From assembly GCA_015075645.1 (NCBI GenBank), contig JABTUF010000007.1, forward strand, positions 62,001-126,000: 64,000 nucleotides of DNA, read 5' to 3'. Both the position numbers and the translations under genes were made by a program. Shown here one piece after another: positions 25,495 to 34,474 of this stretch (position 1 is its first letter; each line of letters begins with the position of its first letter). The DNA is from Burkholderiales bacterium (lineage in GTDB: Bacteria; Pseudomonadota; Gammaproteobacteria; Burkholderiales; Casimicrobiaceae). The notes under the pieces are model-generated. The model saw nothing but the letters and a program-made list of their open reading frames with translations, had not been told where the DNA came from and did no database searches.

Positions 25495-25922
25495 TTCGGC
25501 CCTCCGGGATTCGCCGCCGCGCTCGCGGTGCGTGAGGGCCGGTCGGCATGACACTCGAAGCAGTCGAGCCTGACCGCGGCGTACCGGTGGCAGCCTTCGC
25601 AGAACGCCTCCTTGCTGCCGGTGACGCGCCCGGCCTCGCGGCTCGCGTGGCAGGACACGCAGTTCGCGAGACTGTGCCGCTCGGTCCGGATGCCTTCGTG
25701 GACGGTGCGATCGCGCTGGTGGACGAGGAGCCGCATGTGGTTGCGGCGCATGAACGCGGTGTCCTCGACGCACTTGCCCTCCGCCGGCGCGGACACGCCG
25801 GGCATCGGGACGCGCGTGGCCGGAGCGTCGGCGGCGAGCGCAGCGCCGGCGAACGCGGCGACCGCCGCGGCCTTCGCCACGCCGCGCCACAGCGCACCGC
25901 GTCCTGCCCGAACGCCCGCCAT
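25491..25922 (-). CDS. dsrJ: DsrJ, periplasmic triheme cytochrome c
   Basis: 143 aa. A signal peptide or anchor covers residues 1-31 (ending AALAADAP). Three heme motifs are seen: CVSCH at 88-92, CEGCH at 108-112 and CFECH at 121-125. C51 (GKCVED) corresponds to the conserved cysteine proposed to ligate one heme in DsrJ. It is part of the DsrMKJOP complex that links cytoplasmic DsrC/DsrAB chemistry to the membrane. The tail after 125 is proline- and alanine-rich. Confidence 0.92.
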   Translation of the reverse strand: MAGVRAGRGALWRGVAKAAAVAAFAGAALAADAPATRVPMPGVSAPAEGKCVEDTAFMRRNHMRLLVHQRDRTVHEGIRTERHSLANCVSCHASREAGRVTGSKEAFCEGCHRYAAVRLDCFECHADRPSRTASAAANPGGPK

Positions 25923-25927
25923 GCCCG

Positions 25928-27901
25928 CTACTCGCCCAGGCCCATCTGGATGTAGCCGGTGGGGCACACGTCCTTGCAGATATGGCAGCCGATGCACTTG
26001 TCGTAGTCGGTGTAGACGTAGCGGCCCATCGTCGCCTCCTTCTTCGGCACGCGCGCCACGGCGGTCTGCGGGCAATAGACGACGCAGTTGTCGCATTCGA
26101 AGCACTGGCCGCAGCTCATGCAGCGCTTGGCTTCCGCGACGACCTCGGCCTCGGTGAGCGCGGCGAGCCGCTCCTCGAAGTTGCCGAGCGCGCTCTCCCT
26201 GGTCAGCGTCGTGATCGCGCGGCGGTTCCGCGGCGTGTAGGTGAAGTGCCCGAGGAACAACTCGTCGTGCGGGATCACGTAGCGGTCGGAGCGATTGTCG
26301 TAGTTGTGGATCCCCACGTTCGACCGGTCGGTGCCGTGCATCGGCTCCGTCGCCTCCGAGAACGCGAGCCCGCGCTCGACCATTTTCCGCTTGAGGTCGA
26401 ACGCGTGGACGTCGACCTTCGGCCGCTTCTCCTGGTCCTCGCCGCGCAAGAACCGGTCGATGCCCTCGGCGGCGATCGCGCCGTGGCCGATGGCGGTGGT
26501 GAGGAGGTGCGGCCGAATCACGTCGCCTCCCGCGAACGTGCCCGGCTTGCCGGCGACCTGGTAGTTGCGGTCGGCGGCGACGTTGCCCTTGCCGCTGTCG
26601 AACTCGGCGAGACCGGTGAAATCGACCGCCTGGCCGATCGCCGAGACGATCAGGTCGGCCGGGATGTCCTCCTCGGTGCCTTCGAGGTTCCTGATCTCGA
26701 GCTTCCCGCCGGCGAACTTCGCCTCGCAGCGCGCGACCTTGAGCGCGATCGCGCGGCCGGACGCGTCCTTCACGACCGACACCGGCGCGAGTCCGCCGCG
26801 AATCGCGATCCCCTCGGCGAGCGCCTGCTCGATCTCGTGCTTGTTCGCCTGCATCTTGTCGACACCGAACACGCTGGTCAGCACGACCTCCGCGCCCTGC
26901 TTCGCCGACACTTCGGCGACGTCGTGCGCGAGGTGGCCCGCGATCTGCAGTTCGGGGAAGTCGGTCGGCTTGGCGTTGGCGATGTGCCCGAGGCGCCGGG
27001 CCACCGTCGCGACGTCGATCGAGGTGTCGCCTCCGCCGATCACGACGACCCGCTTGCCGACGTGCCGCAGGCGCCCGTCGTTGAACGCCTTGAGGAACGC
27101 GGTCGCCGTCACGACGTTCGGCGCATCGCCTCCCGGCGCCGGCAACGGGCGGCCGGACTGAGCGCCCATGCCGAGGAACACCGCGTCGAATTCCGCGCGG
27201 ATCTGGTCCATCGTCACGTCGGTGCCGACGCGGCAGCGAAGCCGCGTCTCGACGCCGAGGTCGAGGATGCGCCCGATCTCGGCGTCGAGCACCTCGCGCG
27301 GCGTCCGGAAGCCCGGGATGCCGTAGCGCATCATCCCGCCCAGGTGCTCGTGCTCGTCGAAGATCGTGACCGCGTGGCCCTTCCGCCGCAACTGGTAGGC
27401 GCACGAGAGCCCCGCCGGACCGCCGCCGATGACCGCGACTTTCTTGCCGGACGACTGCGCCGGCGCGCGGTAGGCCATGTGGTTGGCGCTCGCCCAGTCG
27501 CCGAGGAAATGTTCGACCGAGTTGATCCCGACGTGGTCCTCGACCTCGTTGCGGTTGCATCCGGTCTCGCAGGGCGCCGGGCAGACGCGCCCCATCACCG
27601 ACGGGAACGGATTGGCGTCGGTCAACCTCCGCCACGCGTACTCCTGCCACGACATGGCGGGCTTGCCGTCCGCGCCCATCGGCGGCTTCTCGATCCCCCG
27701 CACGATGTTGAGGTAACCGCGGATGTCCTCTCCCGACGGACAACTCCCCTGGCAGGGCGGCGTCGACTGGATGTAGGTCGGACACTTGTGGGTCCAGCTC
27801 GCCTGGAAGATCTTGTCCCGGAAGCTCTCCCAGTTCGACTCGCCGTCGCGAAAGCGGCGGAACGAGAGCTTCGTTTCCTGCGGTGCGGTGGGATTCGACA
27901 T
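25928..27901 (-). CDS. dsrL: DsrL, NAD(P)H:acceptor iron-sulfur flavoprotein
   Basis: 657 aa, related to the small subunit of glutamate synthase. An N-terminal Fe-S region holds CPTYIQSTPPCQGSCPSG and CPAPCETGCNRNEV. The FAD site is VAVIGGGPAGLSCAYQL and the NAD(P) site VVVIGGGDTSIDVATVARR. The C terminus adds CMSCGQCFECDNCVVYC and a ferredoxin motif CIGCHICKDVCPTG. DsrL passes electrons from DsrAB to NAD(P)+ during sulfur oxidation; its presence marks the oxidative pathway. A clear AGGA-type ribosome site precedes ATG 27901. Confidence 0.93.
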   Translation of the reverse strand: MSNPTAPQETKLSFRRFRDGESNWESFRDKIFQASWTHKCPTYIQSTPPCQGSCPSGEDIRGYLNIVRGIEKPPMGADGKPAMSWQEYAWRRLTDANPFPSVMGRVCPAPCETGCNRNEVEDHVGINSVEHFLGDWASANHMAYRAPAQSSGKKVAVIGGGPAGLSCAYQLRRKGHAVTIFDEHEHLGGMMRYGIPGFRTPREVLDAEIGRILDLGVETRLRCRVGTDVTMDQIRAEFDAVFLGMGAQSGRPLPAPGGDAPNVVTATAFLKAFNDGRLRHVGKRVVVIGGGDTSIDVATVARRLGHIANAKPTDFPELQIAGHLAHDVAEVSAKQGAEVVLTSVFGVDKMQANKHEIEQALAEGIAIRGGLAPVSVVKDASGRAIALKVARCEAKFAGGKLEIRNLEGTEEDIPADLIVSAIGQAVDFTGLAEFDSGKGNVAADRNYQVAGKPGTFAGGDVIRPHLLTTAIGHGAIAAEGIDRFLRGEDQEKRPKVDVHAFDLKRKMVERGLAFSEATEPMHGTDRSNVGIHNYDNRSDRYVIPHDELFLGHFTYTPRNRRAITTLTRESALGNFEERLAALTEAEVVAEAKRCMSCGQCFECDNCVVYCPQTAVARVPKKEATMGRYVYTDYDKCIGCHICKDVCPTGYIQMGLGE

Positions 27902-27930
27902 CTGCCTTTCCTCCGATCGATGCTGCCGGC

Positions 27931-29460
27931 CTACGCTTTCGCGCCGAGCCGGATGGCCGTGCTCACCAGCTGGTGCACACCGCCGACCATGCCCATCTTG
28001 AATCCGTAGTACGGGAGTACCTTGGTGAACTGCGCCTTGCAGATCGCGCAGATCGTCGCCATGAAATTGACGCTCCGTCCGTCGGCCACCTGCCGCAGCG
28101 CCTCCATGCGCGGGAGCGCGCCCTTGACCCGCAGGTCGAGGAGTTCGTCGGTCAGGAGTCCGCCGCCGCCGCCGCAGCAGAAGGTCGCGTCGTGCGTCGT
28201 CCCGGGCGCCATCTCGACGTAGTGATTCGCGACCGCGCGGATGATCGCGCGCGGGATCTCGAACTGGCCGCCCGGAGCGTCGCCCATCCGCGAGGCGCGC
28301 GCGACATTGCACGAGTCGTGGAAGGTGACGACGCGGTGGTCGTTCGCCTCGCGGTCGAGCGTGAGCGCCCCGTGCGAGATCAGATCGTGCGTGACTTCGC
28401 AGATGTGCATCGGCTGCTTGTAGCGCGGGTCGAGCTGGCGCTGGAGCTTGCCCGCGAAGTCGTCGTCGCCACCCGCGCCGATGCCCGCGAGCGTGTTCCA
28501 CATGCTGTAGGCGACGCGCCACGCGTGGCCGCACTCGCCCACCACGATGCGCTTGACCCCGAGCTCGAGCGCCGCCTCGCGGATGCGCAGCGCGATCGTG
28601 CGAAGCTGCTCGTAGCTGCCGATGAACAGTCCGAAGTTGCCGGCCTCGGAAGCGTGCGACGACAGCGTCCACGAGATGCCGGCCGCGTGGAAGACCTTCG
28701 CGTAGCCGATCAGGCTCTCGACGTGCGGCTCTGCGAAGAAGTCGGCCGACGGCGTGACGAGCAGGACCTCGGCGCCCTTCTGGTCGAGCGGGAAACGCAC
28801 GTCGGCGCCGCTCTCCTCCTTCACGTCCTCCTCGAGACCTTCGAGCGTGTCGGCGAGCGCGGGCCCGGGCAGGCCCAGGTTGTTGCCGATCCGGTGGACC
28901 TTGCCGATGATCTCGTTGGTGTACTTCTGGCCGACACCGGCCGCGTCCATGATCTCCTTGCCGGCCATCGTGATCTCGGCGGTGTCGATGCCGTAGGGAC
29001 AGAACACCGAGCAGCGCCGGCACTCGGAGCACTGGTTGTAGTACGCGTACCACTGGTCGAACACGTCCTTCGTGAGCTCGCGCGCCCCCACCAGCCGGGG
29101 GAAGAGCTTCCCGGCGAGCGTGAAGTGGCGCCGGTAGACGCTGCGCATCAGGTCCTGCCGCGCGACCGGCATGTTGAGCGGATCGCCGGTGCCGAGGAAG
29201 TAGTGGCACTTGTCGGTGCACGCTCCGCAGTGCACGCACGCGTCGAGGTACACCTTGAGCGAGCGGTACTTCCCGAGGAGTTCGCCCATCTTGCCCAGCG
29301 CGCGCTCCTGCCACCCTTCGCCGAGTTCGCCCGGGTAGCCGATCGCCTCCTGCATCTTCGCGGTCGCGGCGTACGGCTTCGACGAGGCCATCGCGCCGGG
29401 CGCGAGTTCGGGCGACACCGGAAACGGCCGCAGCGGCGGGGCCTTGACGTCGGCGGCCAT
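27931..29460 (-). CDS. dsrK: DsrK, HdrD-like iron-sulfur subunit
   Basis: 509 aa. Two N-terminal [4Fe-4S] motifs (CVHCGACTDKCH near residue 75 and CSECRRCSVFCPYG near 145) precede CCG-type domains with GECGHAWR, HDSCNVARA, FCCGGGGG and CAICKAQ, the ligands of a noncubane cluster as in heterodisulfide reductase HdrD. DsrK is the cytoplasmic catalytic subunit of DsrMKJOP that acts on DsrC trisulfide or disulfide. It starts 2 bp after dsrM. Confidence 0.93.
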   Translation of the reverse strand: MAADVKAPPLRPFPVSPELAPGAMASSKPYAATAKMQEAIGYPGELGEGWQERALGKMGELLGKYRSLKVYLDACVHCGACTDKCHYFLGTGDPLNMPVARQDLMRSVYRRHFTLAGKLFPRLVGARELTKDVFDQWYAYYNQCSECRRCSVFCPYGIDTAEITMAGKEIMDAAGVGQKYTNEIIGKVHRIGNNLGLPGPALADTLEGLEEDVKEESGADVRFPLDQKGAEVLLVTPSADFFAEPHVESLIGYAKVFHAAGISWTLSSHASEAGNFGLFIGSYEQLRTIALRIREAALELGVKRIVVGECGHAWRVAYSMWNTLAGIGAGGDDDFAGKLQRQLDPRYKQPMHICEVTHDLISHGALTLDREANDHRVVTFHDSCNVARASRMGDAPGGQFEIPRAIIRAVANHYVEMAPGTTHDATFCCGGGGGLLTDELLDLRVKGALPRMEALRQVADGRSVNFMATICAICKAQFTKVLPYYGFKMGMVGGVHQLVSTAIRLGAKA

Positions 29461-29462
29461 CG

Positions 29463-30191
29463 CTAGCGGTCCGCGTCGAGCCGCGCCGCCCACGGCGCGA
29501 GGTGGCGCCGCTCGCGCGGGTCGTCGACCTGATTGCGCGTCGGCGAGAAGAACACGCCGGGCGCGTGCAGCAGCTTCGAGAACGGGAAGACGAGGAGGAG
29601 CAGCGCGACGAGCGCGAGGTGCAGCGCGATCAGCGGGTCGCCGGGGAGCGCCTGCCAGTCGAACCGGACGAGACCGAGCGCGAACGCCTTGACCGCGACG
29701 ATGTCGGTGTGCACGACGAAGGTCATCGCGAGTCCCGAGAGCGCGATCGCCAGCAGCAGCGCGAGCATCAGGTGGTCGGACGGCGTCGAGATGTAGCGCA
29801 CGCGCGGCACGAGGAAACGCCGCGCCCACAGTCCGGCGAGCCCGGCCGCCATCGCGACGCCGGCCCAGGTGCCGTACGGCTGGATGAACGCCACCCATGC
29901 CGGAACCGGCTCGACGAAGTAGCGCAGGTGCCGCAGCAGCACGAGCGCGAGGCCGGCGTGAAAGAGCCAGCCGAACATCCAGGTCCACAGATTGCCGCGG
30001 AACAGGCTCTCGAACAGCACCACCTCGCGCAGCATCCGCAGCGCCACGCCGCCGCGGGTGACCGGCGCCGGCGTGGTCGGGATCTTGAGCGGCGCCGGCG
30101 TGCGTGCGTAATCCCACACGCGCGTCCCGACGCCGGCCACGAACACCACAGCGGCGACGGAAAGCAGGATGGCGAGGAACGTGGCCGTCAT
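29463..30191 (-). CDS. dsrM: DsrM, cytochrome b-type membrane subunit
   Basis: 242 aa with five or six hydrophobic helices; NarI/HdrE-like. Candidate heme ligands are histidines in WLFHAGLALVLLRHLRYF and FSKLLHAPG. The segment after the last helix (FFSPTRNQVDDPRERRHLAPW) is typical of DsrM ends. It anchors DsrK to the membrane and links to quinones. ATG 30191 is preferred to a GTG two codons earlier. Confidence 0.92.
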   Translation of the reverse strand: MTATFLAILLSVAAVVFVAGVGTRVWDYARTPAPLKIPTTPAPVTRGGVALRMLREVVLFESLFRGNLWTWMFGWLFHAGLALVLLRHLRYFVEPVPAWVAFIQPYGTWAGVAMAAGLAGLWARRFLVPRVRYISTPSDHLMLALLLAIALSGLAMTFVVHTDIVAVKAFALGLVRFDWQALPGDPLIALHLALVALLLLVFPFSKLLHAPGVFFSPTRNQVDDPRERRHLAPWAARLDADR

Positions 30192-30246
30192 CGGCACCGG
30201 AGGTCGGCGGTCGTCGACCCGCGCGCGGTGGCGCCTCCCGGCCGCG

Positions 30247-30582
30247 TCAGACGCAACCGGTCGGCTTCGGCAGGCCGGCGATCTTGCACGCCTGCTTCGC
30301 CGGGCCGTACGGGAACAGCTCGTACAGGTAGGCGCTGTTGCCCTTCTCGGGTCCGAGCTGCTTGCCGATCGCCTTGGTCAGCACGCGGACCGCCGGCGCG
30401 ACCTGGTATTCGTCGTAGTACTTGCGCAGGAAGTTGACGACCTCCCAGTGGTTTTGCGACATGTCGACGTTCTCGGTCGCCGCGATGTGGTTCGCGACGT
30501 CCTCGCTCCAGTCGGCGAGGTTGACGAGATAGCCCTCCTCGTCGGTCTCGTAGCTCTTGCCGTTCACTTCGATCATGGGCAT
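30247..30582 (-). CDS. dsrC: DsrC, sulfur-carrier protein
   Basis: 111 aa, full DsrC: VNGKSYETDEEGYLVNLADW, then NHWEVVNFLRKYYDEYQVAP, and the flexible C-terminal arm with C99 and C110 (AKQACKIAG and PTGCV). The two cysteines, ten residues apart, form the DsrC trisulfide that is the substrate of DsrAB. It lies between dsrH and dsrM as in Allochromatium. A GGAG-type ribosome site precedes the ATG. Confidence 0.96.
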   Translation of the reverse strand: MPMIEVNGKSYETDEEGYLVNLADWSEDVANHIAATENVDMSQNHWEVVNFLRKYYDEYQVAPAVRVLTKAIGKQLGPEKGNSAYLYELFPYGPAKQACKIAGLPKPTGCV

Positions 30583-30628
30583 GGCGCTCTCCTTCTTGCG
30601 GGTGCGGGGGGAAGTCGGTGCGTAAGGC

Positions 30629-30925
30629 TCAAAGCCAGGATTGGCAGTTCCGATGTTCGACGACGAGATCGACGAAGCCGCCGTAGTCGACGGTCGCGAC
30701 GCCGTCGACCAGCCGGTCGGCCACGGCGCGCGCCTCGGCGTCGGGCAGCAGCACGTAGACCTTGTGGCGCTTCGCCGCTTCGGCGATGCGCGCAGCCGCC
30801 GCGCCGCCGCGCGCGGCGGCGTAGACGGCGTCCTCGATCAGCAGGATCGCGCCCGGCTCCGCGATCCGCAGGCACGCCTCGAGCGACGGGCGCTCGAGCG
30901 GCGACTTGTTGACGATGTGGAGCAC
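30629..30925 (-). CDS. dsrH: DsrH, sulfurtransferase subunit
   Basis: 98 aa TusB/DsrH family (LHIVNKSPLERPSLEACLRIAEPG, ending EHRNCQSWL). It forms the DsrE2F2H2 hexamer, a cytoplasmic persulfide carrier that hands sulfur to DsrC. Cysteines are present at about residues 18 and 95; the family cysteine is not essential in DsrH. The start codon is GTG. It lies 13 bp after dsrF. Confidence 0.93.
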   Translation of the reverse strand: MLHIVNKSPLERPSLEACLRIAEPGAILLIEDAVYAAARGGAAAARIAEAAKRHKVYVLLPDAEARAVADRLVDGVATVDYGGFVDLVVEHRNCQSWL

Positions 30926-30938
30926 GCGATCCTCCGGA

Positions 30939-31310
30939 TCAGAACGAGAGGACGACGTCCTGCTCGTCCATCAGCTTGCCCATCTCGGCCGACGACAGCA
31001 CGGTCACCTCGACGATCAGGTCTTCTTCGGCGAGCCCGCGCGCCTCGAGCGACTCGCGCTCGACGTAGAGCTTCTCGACGTCGTAGCCTTCGAGCGCGCG
31101 GTAGGTGGGCGAGAAGTTCTTGATCCCGATCCCCTTGGTCTGCTGGCCGCGCTTCAACTGCCAGACGCCGTCGTCGACGAACGCCAGCGACACGTCCTGG
31201 TCGAACGCCGCCGAGATCAGCACGACCTCCAGCGATTCGAGCGCGTAGATCGTGCCGTAGGGCGCGCTGCGGTTGACGAACATGAACTTCTTGGCGACGC
31301 CTTCGGTCAT
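30939..31310 (-). CDS. dsrF: DsrF, sulfurtransferase subunit
   Basis: 123 aa TusC/DsrF family: KKFMFVNRSAPYGTIYALES and AFDQDVSLAFVDDGVWQLKRGQ are the family core; the chain ends DVVLSF. Like other DsrF proteins it has no active-site cysteine and serves structurally in DsrEFH. An 84-bp gap separates it from dsrE. Confidence 0.94.
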   Translation of the reverse strand: MTEGVAKKFMFVNRSAPYGTIYALESLEVVLISAAFDQDVSLAFVDDGVWQLKRGQQTKGIGIKNFSPTYRALEGYDVEKLYVERESLEARGLAEEDLIVEVTVLSSAEMGKLMDEQDVVLSF

Positions 31311-31394
31311 GACGGGACCCTCGCGGAACGACGCTGGCGGTGGCGCGGGCCGCCGCGGACGGCCCGTCGCTCCGGACGGTCTCGCGCCCCGGCG

Positions 31395-31754
31395 CTAATC
31401 ACCGAAGACCACCATCCGGTCCGACTGGATGCCCGACTCGACGAGCTGCCCGAGCCCCGAGATCCGGAACCCCGGCGCGAGGTTCTCGTCCCGGATGCCC
31501 CGGCGGAGCGCGGCCGCGACGCAGACGACGAGGTCGATGCCGTGCTCGGCGGCGAGCTTCGACCAGCGCGAGACGATGTTGCGGTCGTCCTGCGGCGGCT
31601 CGGTCAGCCGCGACGCGTTGTTCACGCCGTCGTGGTAGAAGAACACGCGGTGGATCTCGTGCCCCTTCGCGAGGGCTGCCTGGCAGAACTGGTAGGCGGA
31701 GTCGCCGGCCTGGTGCTGGTACGGGCCTTCGTTGACGAGGATGCCGAACTTCAT
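31395..31754 (-). CDS. dsrE: DsrE, persulfide-carrying sulfurtransferase subunit
   Basis: 119 aa TusD/DsrE family (MKFGILVNEGPYQHQAGDSAY; VFFYHDGVNNASRL). C78 in DLVVCVAAALRRG is the strictly conserved persulfide cysteine (Cys78 in Allochromatium). It is the active subunit of DsrEFH. The gene follows dsrB after 15 bp. Confidence 0.95.
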   Translation of the reverse strand: MKFGILVNEGPYQHQAGDSAYQFCQAALAKGHEIHRVFFYHDGVNNASRLTEPPQDDRNIVSRWSKLAAEHGIDLVVCVAAALRRGIRDENLAPGFRISGLGQLVESGIQSDRMVVFGD

Positions 31755-31769
31755 GCGCGGGCCCCGCGG

Positions 31770-32846
31770 TCAGAACCGGATGTGGGCCGACGCGTTCAGG
31801 TTCACGCGCGCGCCGCGCCAGTCGTCGATCAGATACTTGGTGAACGGGAGCCCGGTCTTCTCGAAGAACCGCGGCCAGCCGATGCGCTCGACCCAGTCGG
31901 ACAGCCGCTCCCACGGCCGCGCGTCGTCCTTGTAGGTGTAGAGGATCTTCTTCACGATCTCGGAGACCTCGGGCCAGCGCGGCGGGTTGTTGGGAATTCC
32001 CGCGGCGACCATCTTCATGAACGTCGGCTTCGCCCGTGCGTTGCTGTTCTTGCCCCCGACCCAGATCGCGAACTTCGAGTGCTCGGGATCGTTGATCTGC
32101 ATCGGCGGGCACGGCGGGTAGCACGCGCCGCAGCAGATGCACTTCTTCTCGTCGACCTCGAGCGAGGGCTTGCCGTTGACGAGCGCCGGACGGATCGCGG
32201 CGACCGGGCAGCGGGCGACGACGGCCGGGCGCTCGCAGACGTTCGCCACGAGATCGTGGTTGATCTTCGGCGGCTTCGTGTGCTGGATGATGATCGCGAT
32301 GTCGGCCTGGCCGCCGCAGTTGATCTCGCAGCACGACGTGGACAGGTGGACGCGGTTGGGCATCTCCTCGCGCCGGAACTCGTCGATCAGCTCGTCCATC
32401 AGCGCCTTGACCGCGCCCGAGGCGTCGGTGCCCGGGATGTCGCAGTGCAGCCAGCCCTGCGTGTGCGCGATCATCGACACCGAGTTGCCGGTGCCGCCGA
32501 CCGGGAAGCCGTTCCGCTCGAGCTCGGCCACCAGCGGGGCGACCTTCGCCTCCGAGGACACCATGAACTCGATGTTCGACCGGATGGTGAACCGCACGTG
32601 GCTCTCGGCGAACCGATCGGCGATGTCGCAGAGCTTGCGGATCGTGTGGACGTCCATCTGCCGCTGGGTGCCGGCGCGCACGCTCCACACTTCGTCGCCC
32701 GAGTGCGCGACGTGGTGCAGCACGCCCGGGCGCGGCCGGTCGTGGTACTTCCAGTCGCCGTAGTTCTTCTTGAGCAGCGGGTGCAGGAACTGCTGGTTGT
32801 CGGGGACGCCGCTCTCGATCGCGCGTCTCATCTGCGGTTGTGCCAT
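31770..32846 (-). CDS. dsrB: DsrB, dissimilatory sulfite reductase beta subunit (oxidative type)
   Basis: 358 aa. Siroheme and [4Fe-4S] cysteines are in LSTSCCEINCGG and VCERPAVVARCPVAAIRP; the inserted ferredoxin domain has CICCGACYPPCPPM. Nitrite/sulfite reductase half-domains cover residues 60-200 and 250-350. With DsrA it oxidises DsrC-bound sulfur to sulfite in the cytoplasm. It starts 10 bp after dsrA. Confidence 0.96.
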   Translation of the reverse strand: MAQPQMRRAIESGVPDNQQFLHPLLKKNYGDWKYHDRPRPGVLHHVAHSGDEVWSVRAGTQRQMDVHTIRKLCDIADRFAESHVRFTIRSNIEFMVSSEAKVAPLVAELERNGFPVGGTGNSVSMIAHTQGWLHCDIPGTDASGAVKALMDELIDEFRREEMPNRVHLSTSCCEINCGGQADIAIIIQHTKPPKINHDLVANVCERPAVVARCPVAAIRPALVNGKPSLEVDEKKCICCGACYPPCPPMQINDPEHSKFAIWVGGKNSNARAKPTFMKMVAAGIPNNPPRWPEVSEIVKKILYTYKDDARPWERLSDWVERIGWPRFFEKTGLPFTKYLIDDWRGARVNLNASAHIRF

Positions 32847-32856
32847 GGGGCTCTCC

Positions 32857-34152
32857 TCACGCGACCTTCTTCGACGCCTTCATCTTCGCGACCTCCTCGT
32901 CCCAGCCGTCGGTGCGGACGTAGGGGTTGGTGCGCGGCGCGCTCACCATGTTCGGGTCGATCGGGATGTCGACCGCCTCGAGGAAGTTGACGATGCCGAT
33001 CCGCTCGATCATCTCGCCGGTGCGCTCGTGCTCGAGCGCGTTCTCGGCGAAGAAGTCGATGATCTTCTGGCCGAGCTCGATCAGCTTCTCGCGATCCTCG
33101 TCGGTCTCGAGCTTCATGAACGGCACGACGACCGTCCCCATGAGGTCGCCGATCTTCAGCGTGCGCTTGCCGCCCACGAGGATCGTCGCGCCCTTGTCCT
33201 TGCCGGGAGCGAGCGCCCCGGTCATCACGTTGATGCAGTGCATGCAGCGCACGCAATCGCGGTTCTCGATCTCGAGGCCGTGCGTGTCGGACACGGCGAC
33301 GGTCGACACCGAGTCGCCCGGCTTCAGGTCCCTGATTTCCTTCAGGCGGATGGTCTTGGTCGGGCAGCGCGCGACGACGTCGTTCACGAGTTCGTTCATG
33401 CCGTGCTTCGCGAACCACTTGCGCGCGAGCGCCTCGTCGGTGCGGATGTTGTCGCGCCAGGTGCCGATGATCGCCATGTCGGCGCGCTGGATCGAGTTCA
33501 TGCAGTCGTTCGGGCAGCCGCTGAACTTGAACTTGAACTTGTAGGGCAGCGACGGCCGGTGGATGTCGTCGAGGAAGGTATTGATCACCGCACGGTGGGC
33601 GCGCGCCTCGTCGTAGCAGGACTGCTCGCAGCGGGCCGCTCCGACGCAGGACATCGCGGTCCGCACCGCGGGACCGGCGCCGCCGAGGTCGAAGCCGAGT
33701 TCGTTGATCGCGTCGAAGGCCGGCTGCACGTTCTCGCTGGTCGCGCCCTGGAACATGATGTCGCCGGACTGGCCGTGGAACGCGATGAGCCCCGAGCCGT
33801 GCTGCTCCCAGATGTCGGCCATCTTGCGCAGCACGTCGGTGTTGTAGTGCATCCCGGCCGGCGGCATCACGCGCAGCGTGTGGAACTCGGCCGCGGCGGG
33901 AAACATCGGCTTGCCGGTCTCGTCCTTCGCCTCGGTGAACCGGGGGATCACGCCGCCGCCGTAGCCGTACACGCCGACGGTGCCGCCCTTCCAGTACCCC
34001 TTGCGGGTGACGTACGAGTGCTCGAGCTGGCCGAGCAGGTCGACCACGTAGTCCTTGTCCTGCGCGAGCCGCTTCAATCCGGTCACGAAGCTCGGCCACG
34101 GGCCGGGCTCCAGCGCGTCGAGATTCGGGGTGGGGTGCATCGGCTTTGCCAT
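32857..34152 (-). CDS. dsrA: DsrA, dissimilatory sulfite reductase alpha subunit (oxidative type)
   Basis: 431 aa. Cluster and siroheme ligands are in AMSCVGAARCEQSCYDEA (C-x5-C) and FSGCPNDCMNSI (C-x3-C); the ferredoxin domain has CVRCMHCINVMTGAL. ATG 34152 has a strong GGAGG eight bases upstream. No dsrD follows and dsrEFH/dsrL are linked, so this is the reverse, oxidative enzyme. It is the first gene of the operon; the upstream region carries a promoter and a palindromic operator candidate. Confidence 0.96.
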   Translation of the reverse strand: MAKPMHPTPNLDALEPGPWPSFVTGLKRLAQDKDYVVDLLGQLEHSYVTRKGYWKGGTVGVYGYGGGVIPRFTEAKDETGKPMFPAAAEFHTLRVMPPAGMHYNTDVLRKMADIWEQHGSGLIAFHGQSGDIMFQGATSENVQPAFDAINELGFDLGGAGPAVRTAMSCVGAARCEQSCYDEARAHRAVINTFLDDIHRPSLPYKFKFKFSGCPNDCMNSIQRADMAIIGTWRDNIRTDEALARKWFAKHGMNELVNDVVARCPTKTIRLKEIRDLKPGDSVSTVAVSDTHGLEIENRDCVRCMHCINVMTGALAPGKDKGATILVGGKRTLKIGDLMGTVVVPFMKLETDEDREKLIELGQKIIDFFAENALEHERTGEMIERIGIVNFLEAVDIPIDPNMVSAPRTNPYVRTDGWDEEVAKMKASKKVA

Positions 34153-34260
34153 GTTCTCGCCTCCTCGCTTGTACGGCCACGCGACACTGCACGGGCGCCG
34201 GATCGTCCGCCATGCTACGGACGGCCGGTCGCCGCCGCCACTGCTCCGGCCGGCTATCCC

Positions 34261-34304
34261 TGAATAAGCCGAAAGGAGGAATCTGGAAACTACCCGGATG
34301 GGTA
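34261..34304 (-). promoter_or_regulatory. candidate dsr promoter with upstream palindromic operator
   Basis: On the minus strand TTTCCA (34289-34284), a 17-bp spacer and TATTCA (34266-34261) form a weak sigma70 promoter about 110 bp before dsrA. Immediately upstream of the -35 lies the inverted repeat TACCCATCCGGGTA (34304-34291), with arms TACCC and GGGTA. A site touching the -35 suits an activator. One arm, TACCCAT, matches the NarL heptamer TACYYMT, so the NarL-family regulator at 19636 is a candidate. Prediction only. Confidence 0.5.
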
Positions 34305-34474
34305 GGGGTCCATACTTCGCCATGGCTATGGACGGACGGCAGGGGAAACTCGCCCAATGGCACGTCCGCAGCCCCGGCGGCAGGTGCAACGACGCGGGCG
34401 GCGTCGACGGACGACGGGCCGCGACGCGCAGCGCCGTTTCGCAGCCCATCGGGCGTCATTCCCAGGGTCCGCGC

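Noticed and set aside
25982..28009. 675-codon plus-strand frame opposite dsrL
   Set aside because: Antisense shadow; DsrL on the minus strand has complete FAD, NAD(P) and Fe-S motifs.
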